Positions 46,466-56,078 of a stretch of DNA of 64,000 nucleotides are shown one piece after another. Below the pieces are notes generated by a model. That model saw only the letters and a list, made by a program, of their open reading frames with translations. It was not told the DNA's origin and did not search any database. Source of the stretch: Geoalkalibacter sp. (GTDB taxonomy: Bacteria > Desulfobacterota > Desulfuromonadia > Desulfuromonadales > Geoalkalibacteraceae); assembly GCF_030605225.1 (NCBI RefSeq), contig NZ_JAUWAV010000019.1, positions 1 to 64,000 on the forward strand, given 5' to 3'. The translations under genes were made by a program, and so were the position numbers. Every line of letters begins with the position of its first letter. Positions within the stretch are counted from its first letter, which is position 1.

Positions 46466-47692
46466 CTACATGCCGAAATCGTCGTAGAAAATGCTCTCGG
46501 GCTCGACGCCGAGATTTTCGAACATTTCGCGGGCCGCCACCAGCAGCATGGGCGGACCGCACAGGTAGTATTCGCAATCCTCGGGGGCGGGATGATCCTT
46601 GAGGTAATTCTCGTAGAGCACCTGATGGATGAAGCCCCTGGGTCCCTGCCAGTTGTCCTCGGGCAGGGGCTCGGAGAGGGCCACGTGCCAGGTGAAGTTG
46701 TCGTGCTCGGCGGCGAGCTTCTTGAAATCCTCGTCGTAGAAAAGCTCCTTGAGGCTGCGCGCGCCATACCAGAAAGACATCTTGCGTTTGGTCTTGACCC
46801 GCAGCAACTGGTCGAAAATGATGGAACGCAGGGGCGCCATGCCGGCGCCGCCGCCGAGAAAGATCATCTCGGCCTCGGTGTCGCGGGCGTAGAAATCGCC
46901 GAAGGGACCGCTGATGGTCACCTCGTCGCCGGGTCTGAGGCTGAAGATGTAGGAGGACATCTTGCCCGGCGGTACCTCGGGGTGATGGGGCGGGGGCGTG
47001 GCGACGCGCACGTTGAGCATGATCACGCCCGGCTCGCCGGGATAGTTGGCCATGGAGTAGGCGCGCTCCACGGGCTCCTTGACCACCGAGCGGTACTGCC
47101 AGATGTTGAAGCGATCCCAGTCGGCGCGGAAGCGCTCGTCGATGTCGAAATCGCGGTAATCGACCTCGTGGGGCGGCGCCTCGATCTGGATATAGCCGCC
47201 GGCGCGAAAATCGACCTCCTCGCCGGGGGGCAGCTCCAGCACCAGTTCCTTGATGAAGCTGGCGACGTTGCGGTTCGACTTGACCTTGCAGCGCCACTTG
47301 CGGATGGCGAAGATTTCCGGCGGCAGCTCGATTTTCAGATCCTGCTTGACGCTCACCTGACAGGCGAGCCTGAGTCCCTCGCGCTCCTCGCGTCGGTTGA
47401 TATGGCCGGTTTCCGTGGGCAGGATCGCCCCGCCGCCCTCTTTGACCTTGACGACGCACTGCCCGCAGGAGCCGCCGCCGCCGCAGGCCGAGGGAATATA
47501 AATCCCCTGCCCGCCCAGAGTCTGCAGCAGCTTGCCCCCGGGGCTGACCCTGAGGGCTTTGTCCTGCTCCTCGTTGATGAGAATGCGCACCTTGCCGCGC
47601 GGCACGAGAAAAAAGCGGGCCGTGACGATGAGAGCGACCAGCAGCAGGATGATGCCGGTGAACAGGGAAACGCCGAGAATGACTTCAATCAT
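46466..47692 (-). CDS. nqrF: Na+-translocating NADH:quinone reductase subunit F
   Basis: This 408-residue subunit takes electrons from NADH. An N-terminal membrane helix is followed by a ferredoxin-type [2Fe-2S] domain with Cys70, Cys76, Cys79 and Cys111 ([12 protein letters not shown]). The FAD domain has [11 protein letters not shown], and the NADH domain has [13 protein letters not shown] and [10 protein letters not shown] near the C-terminus. ATG at 47692 ([11 protein letters not shown]) is preferred. The extension to 47731 reads into a palindromic repeat that separates it from nqrE. It is the last structural nqr gene, followed by nqrM. Confidence 0.96.
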   Translation of the reverse strand: MIEVILGVSLFTGIILLLVALIVTARFFLVPRGKVRILINEEQDKALRVSPGGKLLQTLGGQGIYIPSACGGGGSCGQCVVKVKEGGGAILPTETGHINRREEREGLRLACQVSVKQDLKIELPPEIFAIRKWRCKVKSNRNVASFIKELVLELPPGEEVDFRAGGYIQIEAPPHEVDYRDFDIDERFRADWDRFNIWQYRSVVKEPVERAYSMANYPGEPGVIMLNVRVATPPPHHPEVPPGKMSSYIFSLRPGDEVTISGPFGDFYARDTEAEMIFLGGGAGMAPLRSIIFDQLLRVKTKRKMSFWYGARSLKELFYDEDFKKLAAEHDNFTWHVALSEPLPEDNWQGPRGFIHQVLYENYLKDHPAPEDCEYYLCGPPMLLVAAREMFENLGVEPESIFYDDFGM

Positions 47693-47710
47693 GAATAGTC
47701 CCGTAAAGCC

Positions 47711-47826
47711 GAAAGCAACCACGAATGACACGAAGCAACACGAATCGGGCCTTCAATCGCCTTTTTTCAAAGCCAGGATTTTGTTTTGGGGTCTATTCGT
47801 GTCATTCGTGCAATTCGTGGTTGCAC
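47711..47826. repeat. Intercistronic palindromic element, CACGAATGACACGAA family, copy 1
   Basis: The arms start GCAACCACGAATGACACGAA at 47715 and end TTCGTGCAATTCGTGGTTGC at 47824, forming an imperfect inverted repeat across about 110 bp between nqrE and nqrF. The left arm shares 22 identical bases with the element in nuo at 55924. Confidence 0.85.
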
Positions 47827-47828
47827 CG

Positions 47829-48440
47829 TCATAACTGAATTCCCGAAAACGCCATGAAGGCCAGGGACATGAGCCCGGCGACGATGAAGGTGATGCCCAG
47901 CCCGCGCAGGCCGGCCGGGATGTTGCTGTAGTTGAGCCGCATGCGGATGCCGGCCAGGGCGGTGATGGCCAGGGCCCAACCGGTGCCGCTGCCCAGACCG
48001 AAGACCAGGCTCTCGGCGAAATCGTAGCGACGCTCCACCATGAACAGCGAGCCGCCGAGAATCATGCAGTTGACGGTGATCAGCGGTAAGAAAATGCCCA
48101 GCGCCGCGTAGAGGCGCGGCACGTATTTGTCCAGCACCATTTCGAGGATCTGCACCATGGCGGCGATCACGCCGATGTAGCAGATCAGGCCGAGAAAGGT
48201 CAGATCGACCTGGTCGAGCCCCGCCCAGGACAGTCCACCCTCGCGCAGCAGGTAGCGGTAGATGAGATTGTTGATGGGCACCGTGAGGGTCTGCACGACG
48301 ATGACCGCCAGGCCCAGCCCGAAGGCGGTGTCGACTTTCTTCGACACCGCGAGAAAGGTGCACATGCCGAGAAAAAACGCCAGGGCCATGTTCTCGATGA
48401 ACACGGCGCGGATGAATATGCCGAGATAGTGCTCCATCAT
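47829..48440 (-). CDS. nqrE: Na+-translocating NADH:quinone reductase subunit E
   Basis: This 203-residue membrane protein has six helices and shares ancestry with RnfA. Conserved parts are [20 protein letters not shown] with the Cys that helps hold the intramembrane iron centre, and [17 protein letters not shown] with the second Cys. The start at 48440 overlaps the nqrD stop by four bases. A palindromic repeat lies between it and nqrF. Confidence 0.96.
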   Translation of the reverse strand: MMEHYLGIFIRAVFIENMALAFFLGMCTFLAVSKKVDTAFGLGLAVIVVQTLTVPINNLIYRYLLREGGLSWAGLDQVDLTFLGLICYIGVIAAMVQILEMVLDKYVPRLYAALGIFLPLITVNCMILGGSLFMVERRYDFAESLVFGLGSGTGWALAITALAGIRMRLNYSNIPAGLRGLGITFIVAGLMSLAFMAFSGIQL

Positions 48441-49060
48441 CCCTGCTCCTCCACCTGGTCCTTCTTCCAGCCGCGCAGTGCCCAGATCAGCAGGCCGATG
48501 ATGAAAAAGGCGCTGGGCGGCAAAAGCATCAGGCCGTTGGTTACATACCAGCCGCCGCTTTGCGCAGTGCTCAAGACCTGCACCCCGAACAAGCTGCCCG
48601 AGCCGAACAACTCGCGCAGGCCGGCCACCAGCAGCAGCACCAGGCTGTAACCCAAACCGTTGCCGATGCCGTCGAGAAAACTCTGTCCCACCGAATTCTT
48701 CATGGCGAAGGCTTCGGCCCGTCCCAGGACGATGCAGTTGGTGATGATCAGACCGACGAACACCGACAACTGCTTGCTGATTTCCGGCAGAAACGCCTGA
48801 ATGACCTGATCGACGACGATCACCAGGGTGGCGATGAGGGTCATCTGCACGATGAGGCGGATGCTTTCGGGAATCTGGCGACGAATCAGGCTCACGGAGG
48901 CGCCCGCGCAGGCGACGACGAAGATCACCGCCAACGACATGACCGCCGCCGTCTGCAGGCGGGTGGTCACCGCCAAGGCCGAGCAGATGCCGAGAATCTG
49001 CAAGGCGATGGGGTTGTTGTCGAAAACCGGCCCGAACAGGGTCTTGCGCAGATCAGCCAT
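48437..49060 (-). CDS. nqrD: Na+-translocating NADH:quinone reductase subunit D
   Basis: This 207-residue membrane protein is related to RnfE. It has six helices with [16 protein letters not shown] and [17 protein letters not shown], where the Cys residues match those of NqrE around the shared iron site. ATG at 49060 lies within the end of nqrC, an eight-base overlap; the longer frame to 49105 is not supported. Neighbours are nqrC and nqrE. Confidence 0.96.
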   Translation of the reverse strand: MADLRKTLFGPVFDNNPIALQILGICSALAVTTRLQTAAVMSLAVIFVVACAGASVSLIRRQIPESIRLIVQMTLIATLVIVVDQVIQAFLPEISKQLSVFVGLIITNCIVLGRAEAFAMKNSVGQSFLDGIGNGLGYSLVLLLVAGLRELFGSGSLFGVQVLSTAQSGGWYVTNGLMLLPPSAFFIIGLLIWALRGWKKDQVEEQG

Positions 49061-49832
49061 GAAAGCCCTCCCGCCGCAGCCGTTCCAGATAGGGACCAAA
49101 ACCATCCTCCCCCAGCCAGTAGCGCAGCAGATTGGTCACGCCGCGCGCGGTCAGGGTCGCGCCGGACAGGCCATCCACCTGAAAACGGGCTTGGGGCGAG
49201 GCGCTGTCCACCTGGCCGCGGGCCACCTCGATGCGTACCCGCCCGTCCTCATCGAAGGCCTGCTTGCCGGGCCAATGGGCGAGCCAGCGCGGATTGTCGA
49301 TCTCACCGCCGAGGCCCGGGGTTTCGGCATGGTCGAAAAAACCGAAACCGGCGATGGTCGACAGATCGGGCTCAAGGGCGATGTAGCCGTGAAGCGTCGA
49401 CCACAGCCCCCTGCCGTGCACCGGCAGCACCAGCTGGCGCACCTCGCCCCCCTGGCGGATCAGATAGACCGGCGCGAAGCGCGCGCGGCTGCGCAGGCCG
49501 GCCAGATCCAGATCCGAAGGGATGGCGCGGCTCAGGGCCGGATCATTGGCGGCGCGCTGCGAATTGAAGGTTTCGGGATCAAAGGCATCGCTGTAGCGGC
49601 CGGTTTCCAACTCGACCAGGCGCGCTTCGACGTTGTTCCGCCAGAAGTCATAGACATCGCCCCCGGCGGGCAGCAGCCCGGTGACCGCCAGGACGTTGCG
49701 ATAGTGAATCACCAGGGCGTCGCGTTCTTTCTTGGCGCGCAGACCGGCCGCGGTTCCCGAGACCAGCAGCGAACAGACAAAGCACACCAGAAAGGCCACC
49801 AGAAAGGTGCGGCCGACGGAATCATTGGCCAT
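49053..49832 (-). CDS. nqrC: Na+-translocating NADH:quinone reductase subunit C
   Basis: This 259-residue periplasmic subunit has one N-terminal membrane helix and a covalently bound FMN. The attachment site is SGATLT near residues 223-228 ([12 protein letters not shown]), with the FMN expected on Thr228. ATG at 49832 ([14 protein letters not shown]) overlaps the end of nqrB by 11 bases. A flavin transferase (ApbE) is needed for this modification, but no apbE gene is visible in the window. Confidence 0.95.
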   Translation of the reverse strand: MANDSVGRTFLVAFLVCFVCSLLVSGTAAGLRAKKERDALVIHYRNVLAVTGLLPAGGDVYDFWRNNVEARLVELETGRYSDAFDPETFNSQRAANDPALSRAIPSDLDLAGLRSRARFAPVYLIRQGGEVRQLVLPVHGRGLWSTLHGYIALEPDLSTIAGFGFFDHAETPGLGGEIDNPRWLAHWPGKQAFDEDGRVRIEVARGQVDSASPQARFQVDGLSGATLTARGVTNLLRYWLGEDGFGPYLERLRREGFHG

Positions 49833-50979
49833 AGCGCACCCTCCTGCGCCGCAGCTGCGCCTTGAGCACAAAGCGATCGATCACCGGGGCGAGCACGTTG
49901 CCGAACAAGATGGCCAGCATGGTGCCTTCGGGAAAGGCCGGGTTGAGAACGCGGATCAGGATGAGCATGGCGCCGACCAACAAGCCGTAGCACCATTTGC
50001 CCGTATCGGTGAGAGCCGAGGACACGGGATCGGTGGCCATGAACACCAGGCCGAAGGCCAGGCTGCCCAGCACCAGATGCCAGTGCGGCGGCACGGAAAA
50101 CAGCAGGTTGCTCTCGCTGCCGACGGCAAACAGCAGGCTGGCGAGCCCCAGGGCGCCGAGCAACGCGGCGAGCAGGGTGCGCCAGGACGCCACGCCCGTC
50201 AGCAGCAGGACCGCCGCGCCGATGAGGCAGGCCAGGGCCGAGGTCTCGCCGGGCGCCCCGGGAATCGTCCCGAGAAAGGCCTCGCCCCAGTTCAGACTCT
50301 GCTGCACTTCGGCCAGCCCGCCGTGCGCCGCCAGGGCGAGGGGCGTGGCGGCCGTCACTCCGTCGATGGGGACATAGGAGTTGTCGGCGGAAAACTGCCC
50401 CGGATAGGCAAAATAGAGAAAGGCGTAAGCGGCCAGGGCCGGATTCATGAAATTGCGCCCCGTGCCGCCGAAGATCTCCTTGGCCATGACGATGCCAAAG
50501 CTCACGCCCAGCGCCGCCTGCCACCAGGGCATCGCCGGCGGCAGGATCAGGGCGAGGAGCAGACCGGTCACGCCCCAGCCCTCGCTCATCTCCAGACCGC
50601 GCACCGAGGCAAAGAGCGCCTCCCAGAAAAAGGCCGTGACCCAGCACACCAGCAGCAGCGGCACGAAATAGAGGGCGCCGAGCAGCAGGTTGTCCCCCAA
50701 ATAGGCGGGATCGTTGCCGACGCCGAGGAAGCGAAACACCCCTTCGCGCCAGGTGAAAAGCTCCTCGATGCCGTTGGCCTGCATCACCAGATGCATCTGG
50801 TAGCCGCTGTTCCACATGCCGAACAGGGCACAGGGCAGCAAAGCCAGGATCACCGTCAGCAGAACCCGCTTGAGGTTGAGGGCGTCGCGCACGTGGGGGG
50901 CGCCCTCCGTGGCGGCGCACGGGCCGCGCCAGTAGCCCGCCAGGGCGCGCTTTATGGGATCAAGCCGCGTCTCGGCCAT
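49822..50979 (-). CDS. nqrB: Na+-translocating NADH:quinone reductase subunit B
   Basis: This 385-residue membrane subunit carries a covalent FMN and riboflavin and forms much of the sodium path. The FMN attachment site is IDGVTAATPLA with Thr212. GGTGRNFMNPALAAYAFLYF is strongly conserved, and VFMATDPVSSALTDTGKW is typical. Its ATG overlaps the nqrA stop by one base. Confidence 0.96.
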   Translation of the reverse strand: MAETRLDPIKRALAGYWRGPCAATEGAPHVRDALNLKRVLLTVILALLPCALFGMWNSGYQMHLVMQANGIEELFTWREGVFRFLGVGNDPAYLGDNLLLGALYFVPLLLVCWVTAFFWEALFASVRGLEMSEGWGVTGLLLALILPPAMPWWQAALGVSFGIVMAKEIFGGTGRNFMNPALAAYAFLYFAYPGQFSADNSYVPIDGVTAATPLALAAHGGLAEVQQSLNWGEAFLGTIPGAPGETSALACLIGAAVLLLTGVASWRTLLAALLGALGLASLLFAVGSESNLLFSVPPHWHLVLGSLAFGLVFMATDPVSSALTDTGKWCYGLLVGAMLILIRVLNPAFPEGTMLAILFGNVLAPVIDRFVLKAQLRRRRVRYGQ

Positions 50980-52325
50980 CAGCCCTCCTTCTCGATTTCA
51001 TCGAGCACCTCGCGCAGCAGCCGTCCGAAATTGTTCTTTCCCGGGCAGACGAAACTGCACAGGGCCAGGTCTTCCTCGGCCAACTCCAGACACCCAAGGC
51101 TGCGCGCCTCTTCCACATCGCCCGCCGCCAGGGCGCGCAGCAGATAGGTGGCGGACAGATCCAGGGGCAACACCTGCTCGTAGGTGCCGATGGGATAGAT
51201 CGCGCGCCGTTCGCCGCCAAGGGCGGTGCTCAGGGCCCGTGGGCGACGCCGCGCCCAAACGCCGGGAAAGAGGCGGCGCACCGAAAAGGTCTCGCCCCCC
51301 GGCCGCAGCCAGCCCAAGGCCTTGGGCTGCGCCTGCGTTTCAGGCAGGACACAGGCCTGAAGGTGATAACGACCGAGGAAATCGAGCGGCCCTTGCGCCC
51401 CGTGGCCGCTCAGAACCGAACCCGAGACCACCCGCCAGCGGCCTTCGTGCAGTTCATCGCGCAGCAGATCACCCAGATGCGCGCCAAGGCGGGTGCGGAT
51501 CAGGCGCGGGCGGCGCGCCCCCGGTCCCCCCAGGGCGAGGATGCGCTCGAGAAGCAGGCGGCCGGTGACAAACAGATGACCGATGGCGATGACATCCTGA
51601 TAGCCGAGATGCCAGACACAGCGCTCGCCATGCACCGGCAGCAGATGATGGATATGGGTGCCCGGCAAACCGGCCGGATGGGGACCGGCAAAGGCCACCG
51701 CCTCGACGCGCCCGGCGCGGGGTAGCTCGACACTTGGAGCCTGGCACAGATAGAGCGGCCCGTCACAGAGACGGCCGAGAACGCGCAGGCCGTTGGCGAA
51801 CTCGCGGGGGCGCTCGGCGATGACCAGGGCCGGATCGGCGGCCAGGGGATCGCTGGCGAGAGCGGTGACGAAGAGCGCCGCGGGAATCTCCTCGGGATCG
51901 GGCACCCGCTCGAAAGGGCGGCGGCGTAGGGCCGTCCACAGGCCCGAGGCGAGCAGAAGGTCGACGACTTCGGCGCGCGAGAGCTGCTCCAGGCGCCCCT
52001 CGTCATGGGCGTCGAAGGTCTGCGCATCCTCGCCGTCCAAGGCGATCTCCACGCCCAGCAACACGCGCTTGGGGCCGCGGTGAATCGCCGTGATCCGGCC
52101 GCTGCCGGGGGCGGTGAAGCGCACTCGGGGGCTGCGTTTGTCGGTGAACAGCACCTGGCCGGCCCGGACCTGTTCCCCCTCGCTGACCGCCATGGTCGGC
52201 TTGAGTCCCGGGTAATCGGGGCCCAGCAGAGCCAAGCGCCGCACGAAGGGGCCCTTGTCGATGCGCGGTTCGGGTGCGCCGGCGAGGGGAAGGTCGAGGC
52301 CGCGGCGAATATGGAAGGTTTTCAT
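50979..52325 (-). CDS. nqrA: Na+-translocating NADH:quinone reductase subunit A
   Basis: This 448-residue soluble subunit opens the nqr operon. The start MKTFHIRRGLDLPLAGAPE is diagnostic, and the middle part contains PGSGRITAIHRGPKRVLLGV. The C-terminus, CSFVCPGKNNFGRLLREVL, is also characteristic. ATG at 52325 follows ACAGGAA. The gene upstream on the same strand ends 42 bp before. Confidence 0.95.
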   Translation of the reverse strand: MKTFHIRRGLDLPLAGAPEPRIDKGPFVRRLALLGPDYPGLKPTMAVSEGEQVRAGQVLFTDKRSPRVRFTAPGSGRITAIHRGPKRVLLGVEIALDGEDAQTFDAHDEGRLEQLSRAEVVDLLLASGLWTALRRRPFERVPDPEEIPAALFVTALASDPLAADPALVIAERPREFANGLRVLGRLCDGPLYLCQAPSVELPRAGRVEAVAFAGPHPAGLPGTHIHHLLPVHGERCVWHLGYQDVIAIGHLFVTGRLLLERILALGGPGARRPRLIRTRLGAHLGDLLRDELHEGRWRVVSGSVLSGHGAQGPLDFLGRYHLQACVLPETQAQPKALGWLRPGGETFSVRRLFPGVWARRRPRALSTALGGERRAIYPIGTYEQVLPLDLSATYLLRALAAGDVEEARSLGCLELAEEDLALCSFVCPGKNNFGRLLREVLDEIEKEG

Positions 52326-52367
52326 GGGTTCCTGTCCGCCAATGAGAAATCCTGATGGGGCGGGGCA

Positions 52368-52823
52368 TCAAATATCCAACAGCCCCAGCGCGCTGCGGAT
52401 CAGCTTTTGTTTTTCCTTCATTTCCTGAAGCAGCAGGCTGTTGAAGATGTCCTTGATCTCCGCGGAGGCGCTGCGCTCGGCCATTTCCTCGTAAAGCTCC
52501 ACCAGCTTGGCATCGAGTTCGACGGCCAGATCGAGCACATCGTCGAAGGGCAGGTCCGCCTCGGGATCAACCGCCCGCAGGGGCGCGAAAATATCCTCGT
52601 CGTGGGTGTACTTGAACCAGCTCGACAGCACCCGCTCGGGAGAATCGGCGCGAAAGGCGGCGATGCTTTTTTCCAGGTTGAGCTCGTGGCGGGCCATGTA
52701 ATCGAGCAGCATGCGCACCCGCGCGCTGCTGCTGTGCTCCATCAACTGCCGGAACAAAAGACCGGCCTGACGATGGAAGGATCCCACATGATCCAAGACA
52801 TCCCTCGTTTGTTCAAAACGCAT
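52368..52823 (-). CDS. Helical protein of unknown function between nuo and nqr
   Basis: This 151-residue protein is predicted to be almost entirely helical. It contains HVGSFHRQAGLLFRQLME, MLLDYMARHELNLEKS and LQEMKEKQKLIRSALGLL, a pattern of Glu and His reminiscent of ferritin-like four-helix bundles, though I cannot map a full di-iron site. There is no signal peptide. ATG at 52823 (MRFEQTRDVLDH) was preferred over the frame to 52910 because the extension looks non-coding. It lies 42 bp upstream of nqrA and 159 bp downstream of nuoN, all on the same strand. Confidence 0.7.
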   Translation of the reverse strand: MRFEQTRDVLDHVGSFHRQAGLLFRQLMEHSSSARVRMLLDYMARHELNLEKSIAAFRADSPERVLSSWFKYTHDEDIFAPLRAVDPEADLPFDDVLDLAVELDAKLVELYEEMAERSASAEIKDIFNSLLLQEMKEKQKLIRSALGLLDI

Positions 52824-52982
52824 CCCAGGCTCTCCGTGGCGGTGATTTGAATGACCGGCGGGGGCGACATTACGGCTAACAAGTATAGCGGGCAGCCGCA
52901 GGCTGTCCACCCCAAGGAGGCGCAGTTCCTGTCGATGCTCAGCTCCGCGGCACCCGATGCAGGGCGAGCCTTGCCGTGAATC

Positions 52983-54398
52983 TCAGGGAATGAGACGGCC
53001 GATCAAATCCAACAGGGGCGCGGGCAGGATGCCCAGGCCAAGGGTCGCCAGCGCGCACAGGGCGAGGACGGCGCCCTCTTCGCGCGTGCCGGGATGCAGG
53101 GAGGGGGCGTCCTCGACGCTCATGTACAGCACCACGACGACGCGCAGGTAATAGTAGACCGACACCAGGGAGGCAAGGACGCCCAGCACCGCCAGGGCGA
53201 CAAAACCCGCATCCAGCGTCGCGACGAAGATGGCGAACTTGCCGATGAAACCGGCGCTGGGCGGCACGCCGGCCAAGGAGAAGAGAAAGATTGCCAGCGC
53301 CGCGCTGCGCAGGGGATGGCGGTAACCAAGGCCACGCAGATCTTCGAGTTCCTGGGGCTCGCGCGTGGCCGTGGAAAAGGAGGCGATGACGCCGAAGGCG
53401 CCGAGATTCATGGCGACATAGGCCGTGAGATAAAACACCAGGGCGGTATGTCCGGCGGCACCGGCGGCGATCAGCGCCATGAGCACGTAACCCATGTGCA
53501 CCACCGAGGAATAGGCGAGCATGCGCTTGAGGTTGTCCTGGCGCAGGGCGCACAGGGTGCCGACCAGCAGGGACAGCACGCACAGCACCCACAAGAGCGG
53601 CCGCAGATCGTCCCAGCCGACCGCCAGACCCGCCGTCAGACTCAGCAGCACGGCGAACACCGCGCCCTTGGAGCCGGTGGCCAGCAGACCCGCCACCGGA
53701 GCAGGCGCGCCCTGGTAAACATCGGGCGTCCACAGATGAAAAGGCACCAGCGAAACCTTAAAACCCAGGGCCAGGATCAGCATGGCCCAGCCGAGGAGCG
53801 CCACCGGACGCATGCCCGAGGCGGGATCAAGCCCGGAGAGGGCTTCGGGCAGATGAAAAGTGCCCGTCGAAGTGAAAATCAGAGCGATGCCGAAGGCCAG
53901 AAAGCCCGTGGCGACCGCGCCCATCACCAGATACTTGAGACCGGCTTCGGCACCCGCGTCATCCTCGCGGTGAAAGGCGATGAGAATGTAGAGCACCAGG
54001 GTGAAGGCCTCCAGGCCGAGAAACAGGCCCACCAGGGAGGTCGCGCCGGACAGCAGGGCCATGCCGGCCGCCGCGAACAGCACCAGGGCGGTGTATTCGC
54101 CGCCGGAAAAGCGCCGCTCGGCGCCGTAGCGCCCCGACAGCACCAGGGTGAGCGCCGCCGTCAGCGCCCAGAGGGTGGTGAAGAAACGCGCGTAGGGTCC
54201 GGCGCCGAACATTCCGCGGATTTCTTCCACCGGCGGTGTCATGACCGCGGCGGTCAGGGCCGCCGCCAGGGCGGTCACGCTGCCCAGGGCCATGAGTTCG
54301 CGCCGCTTGGGCCACCAGGCGCCGAGCATGAGGATGGCGACCGAGCCCAGGGCGAGAATCAGGATGGGCGTGAGGGCGACAAGATCGTTCCAGGTCAA
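52983..54398 (-). CDS. nuoN: NADH-quinone oxidoreductase subunit N
   Basis: This 471-residue antiporter-like proton channel subunit of complex I has about 14 helices. Key features are the Lys in GLKYLVMGAVATGFLAFG, LVPFHLWTPDVYQGAPAPV and MLAYSSVVHMGYVLMALIAAG. Its start overlaps the nuoM stop by four bases. It is the last gene of the nuo operon in its usual place. Confidence 0.96.
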   Translation of the reverse strand: MTWNDLVALTPILILALGSVAILMLGAWWPKRRELMALGSVTALAAALTAAVMTPPVEEIRGMFGAGPYARFFTTLWALTAALTLVLSGRYGAERRFSGGEYTALVLFAAAGMALLSGATSLVGLFLGLEAFTLVLYILIAFHREDDAGAEAGLKYLVMGAVATGFLAFGIALIFTSTGTFHLPEALSGLDPASGMRPVALLGWAMLILALGFKVSLVPFHLWTPDVYQGAPAPVAGLLATGSKGAVFAVLLSLTAGLAVGWDDLRPLLWVLCVLSLLVGTLCALRQDNLKRMLAYSSVVHMGYVLMALIAAGAAGHTALVFYLTAYVAMNLGAFGVIASFSTATREPQELEDLRGLGYRHPLRSAALAIFLFSLAGVPPSAGFIGKFAIFVATLDAGFVALAVLGVLASLVSVYYYLRVVVVLYMSVEDAPSLHPGTREEGAVLALCALATLGLGILPAPLLDLIGRLIP

Positions 54399-55900
54399 GG
54401 CGGCCCTCCGTGGTTGAGAGTCTGGGGCAGTTGCGCCAGAAGGTCACTGACCGGCCCTTCGAGAACCTGGAGAAAGGGCGCGGGATAGAGCCCCAGCCAG
54501 AGCACCAGCAGGGCCAGGGCGATCAGCACCACGGCCTCGCGCGGCTCCAGATCGGGCCAGAACACCGCGCCCCGCGCCGGGCCCCAGATCACCCCCTGCA
54601 CCAGACGCAGCATATAGGCGGCGGCGAACACCACTCCGGCAAAAGCCGTCGCGCCCCACAGGGGGTTGGCCTGGAAAGCACCGATGAGGATCAGAATTTC
54701 CCCGGCGAAATTGTTGAGGCCCGGCAACCCCAGGGAGGCCAGGGAAAAGAACAGGAAGAAAAAGGACAGCCGCGGCACCCTCCCCCAGAGTCCGCCGAGT
54801 TCGGCGATCTGGCGGGTGTGGGCGCGCTCGTCGATCATCCCCACCAGGGCGAACAAGGCGCCGGTGGTGATGCCGTGGTTGACCATCTGCAGAATGCCGC
54901 CCTCCAGCGCGGTCTGGTTCCAGGCCGCCAGCCCCAATACCACGAAACCCATGTGCGCCACCGAAGAATAGGCCACCAGGCGCTTGGCGTCGGTTTGCAG
55001 ATAGGCAATCCAGGCCGCATAGAATATGCCGATCAGCGCCAGCAGCGCCAGCCAGGGCAGGCTCGCCAGGGCGGCGGCGGGAAACAACGGAAAGCCGAAC
55101 CGCAGCAGGCCGTAGACCCCGGTCTTGAGGAGCAGACCGGCAAGAATCACCGAACCGGCGGTGGGCGCCTCGGTGTGGGCGTCAGGCAGCCAGGTATGCA
55201 CCGGCACCAGGGGCACCTTGATGATGAAGGCCAGGAGAAACGCGCCGTAAAGCCAGAATTCGACGGTCGTCGACATAGAGGTGCCGCGCAGCGCCTCCAA
55301 CGCGAAGCTGGGCGCGCCGCCCCCTGCGGTGTGCAGCAGGTGCAGGCCGATGATGGCCAGCAGCATGAGCAGGCTGCCGGCCAGGGTGAAGAGAAAAAAT
55401 TTGACCGCGGCATAGATGCGCCGCTCATGCCCCCAGACGCCGATGAGGAAAAACATGGGAATCAGCATCAGCTCCCAGAACAGGTAGAACAGCACCAGAT
55501 CCAGGGCCAGGAACACGCCGAGGATGCCGGCCTCCATGAGCAGCAGCAGCGCAAAGAAAAACCCCGTGTGCCGCCGCACCTTCCAGGACACCAGCACCGC
55601 CGTCAGCATGAGAAAACCGCTGAGCAGCACCAGCAGCAGGGAGATGCCGTCCAAACCCAGAATGTAGCGCACCCCGAGGCGCTCAATCCAGGCGTGATCC
55701 TCGTAGAGCAGCCAGCCCGCGCCGCCCTGGCGAAAGGCGGCAAACAGCCCGGCCGCGAGCACGAACACCCCCCAGCTCACCGCCAGGGCCAGCCAGCGGC
55801 ACAGAACCTCGCGCCGATGCAGGGCCAGGCACAGCAAGGCGCCCGCCAGGGGCAGAAAGACGAGGATCGTCAGCCAGGGGATGTGGATAAATTCCGTCAT
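54395..55900 (-). CDS. nuoM: NADH-quinone oxidoreductase subunit M
   Basis: This 501-residue proton-translocating antiporter-like subunit shows FYLFWELMLIPMFFLIGVWG with the key Glu, FFLFTLAGSLLMLLAI with the Lys, and VHTWLPDAHTEAPTAGSVILAG. ATG at 55900 (MTEFIHIPWLT) is the likely start. An in-frame ATG at 55942 lies in a palindromic repeat and would add an artificial segment (MSFVVASEALRDGI). Confidence 0.96.
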   Translation of the reverse strand: MTEFIHIPWLTILVFLPLAGALLCLALHRREVLCRWLALAVSWGVFVLAAGLFAAFRQGGAGWLLYEDHAWIERLGVRYILGLDGISLLLVLLSGFLMLTAVLVSWKVRRHTGFFFALLLLMEAGILGVFLALDLVLFYLFWELMLIPMFFLIGVWGHERRIYAAVKFFLFTLAGSLLMLLAIIGLHLLHTAGGGAPSFALEALRGTSMSTTVEFWLYGAFLLAFIIKVPLVPVHTWLPDAHTEAPTAGSVILAGLLLKTGVYGLLRFGFPLFPAAALASLPWLALLALIGIFYAAWIAYLQTDAKRLVAYSSVAHMGFVVLGLAAWNQTALEGGILQMVNHGITTGALFALVGMIDERAHTRQIAELGGLWGRVPRLSFFFLFFSLASLGLPGLNNFAGEILILIGAFQANPLWGATAFAGVVFAAAYMLRLVQGVIWGPARGAVFWPDLEPREAVVLIALALLVLWLGLYPAPFLQVLEGPVSDLLAQLPQTLNHGGPP

Positions 55901-55923
55901 GATTCCATCACGCAGAGCCTCGG

Positions 55924-56069
55924 AAGCAACCACGAATGACACGAATGCTCACGAATACCAAAAAAACGTTTTTTAGGAACCTGGTTCGCGCCGCACAAGT
56001 TTCATCCATCCGCAAATTCTGGATTTTGATCTTGTTCCCTTCGTGAGAATTCGGGTCATTCGTGGTTTC
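55924..56069. repeat. Intercistronic palindromic element, CACGAATGACACGAA family, copy 2
   Basis: The left arm (55924-55956) begins AAGCAACCACGAATGACACG, and the right arm (about 56035-56069) contains TTCGTGAGAATTCGGGTCAT and then TCGTGGTTT, a partly matching inverted copy. The element fills most of the gap between nuoL and nuoM. The left arm shares 22 identical bases with the nqr element at 47712. Confidence 0.8.
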
Positions 56070-56078
56070 AAAAGATCC

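Noticed and set aside
47693-47731. Upstream start for NqrF adding [13 protein letters not shown]
   Set aside because: The extra codons derive from the palindromic repeat, and the conserved family start is MIEVILG at 47692. The same artefact explains the long starts of nuoM and nuoJ.
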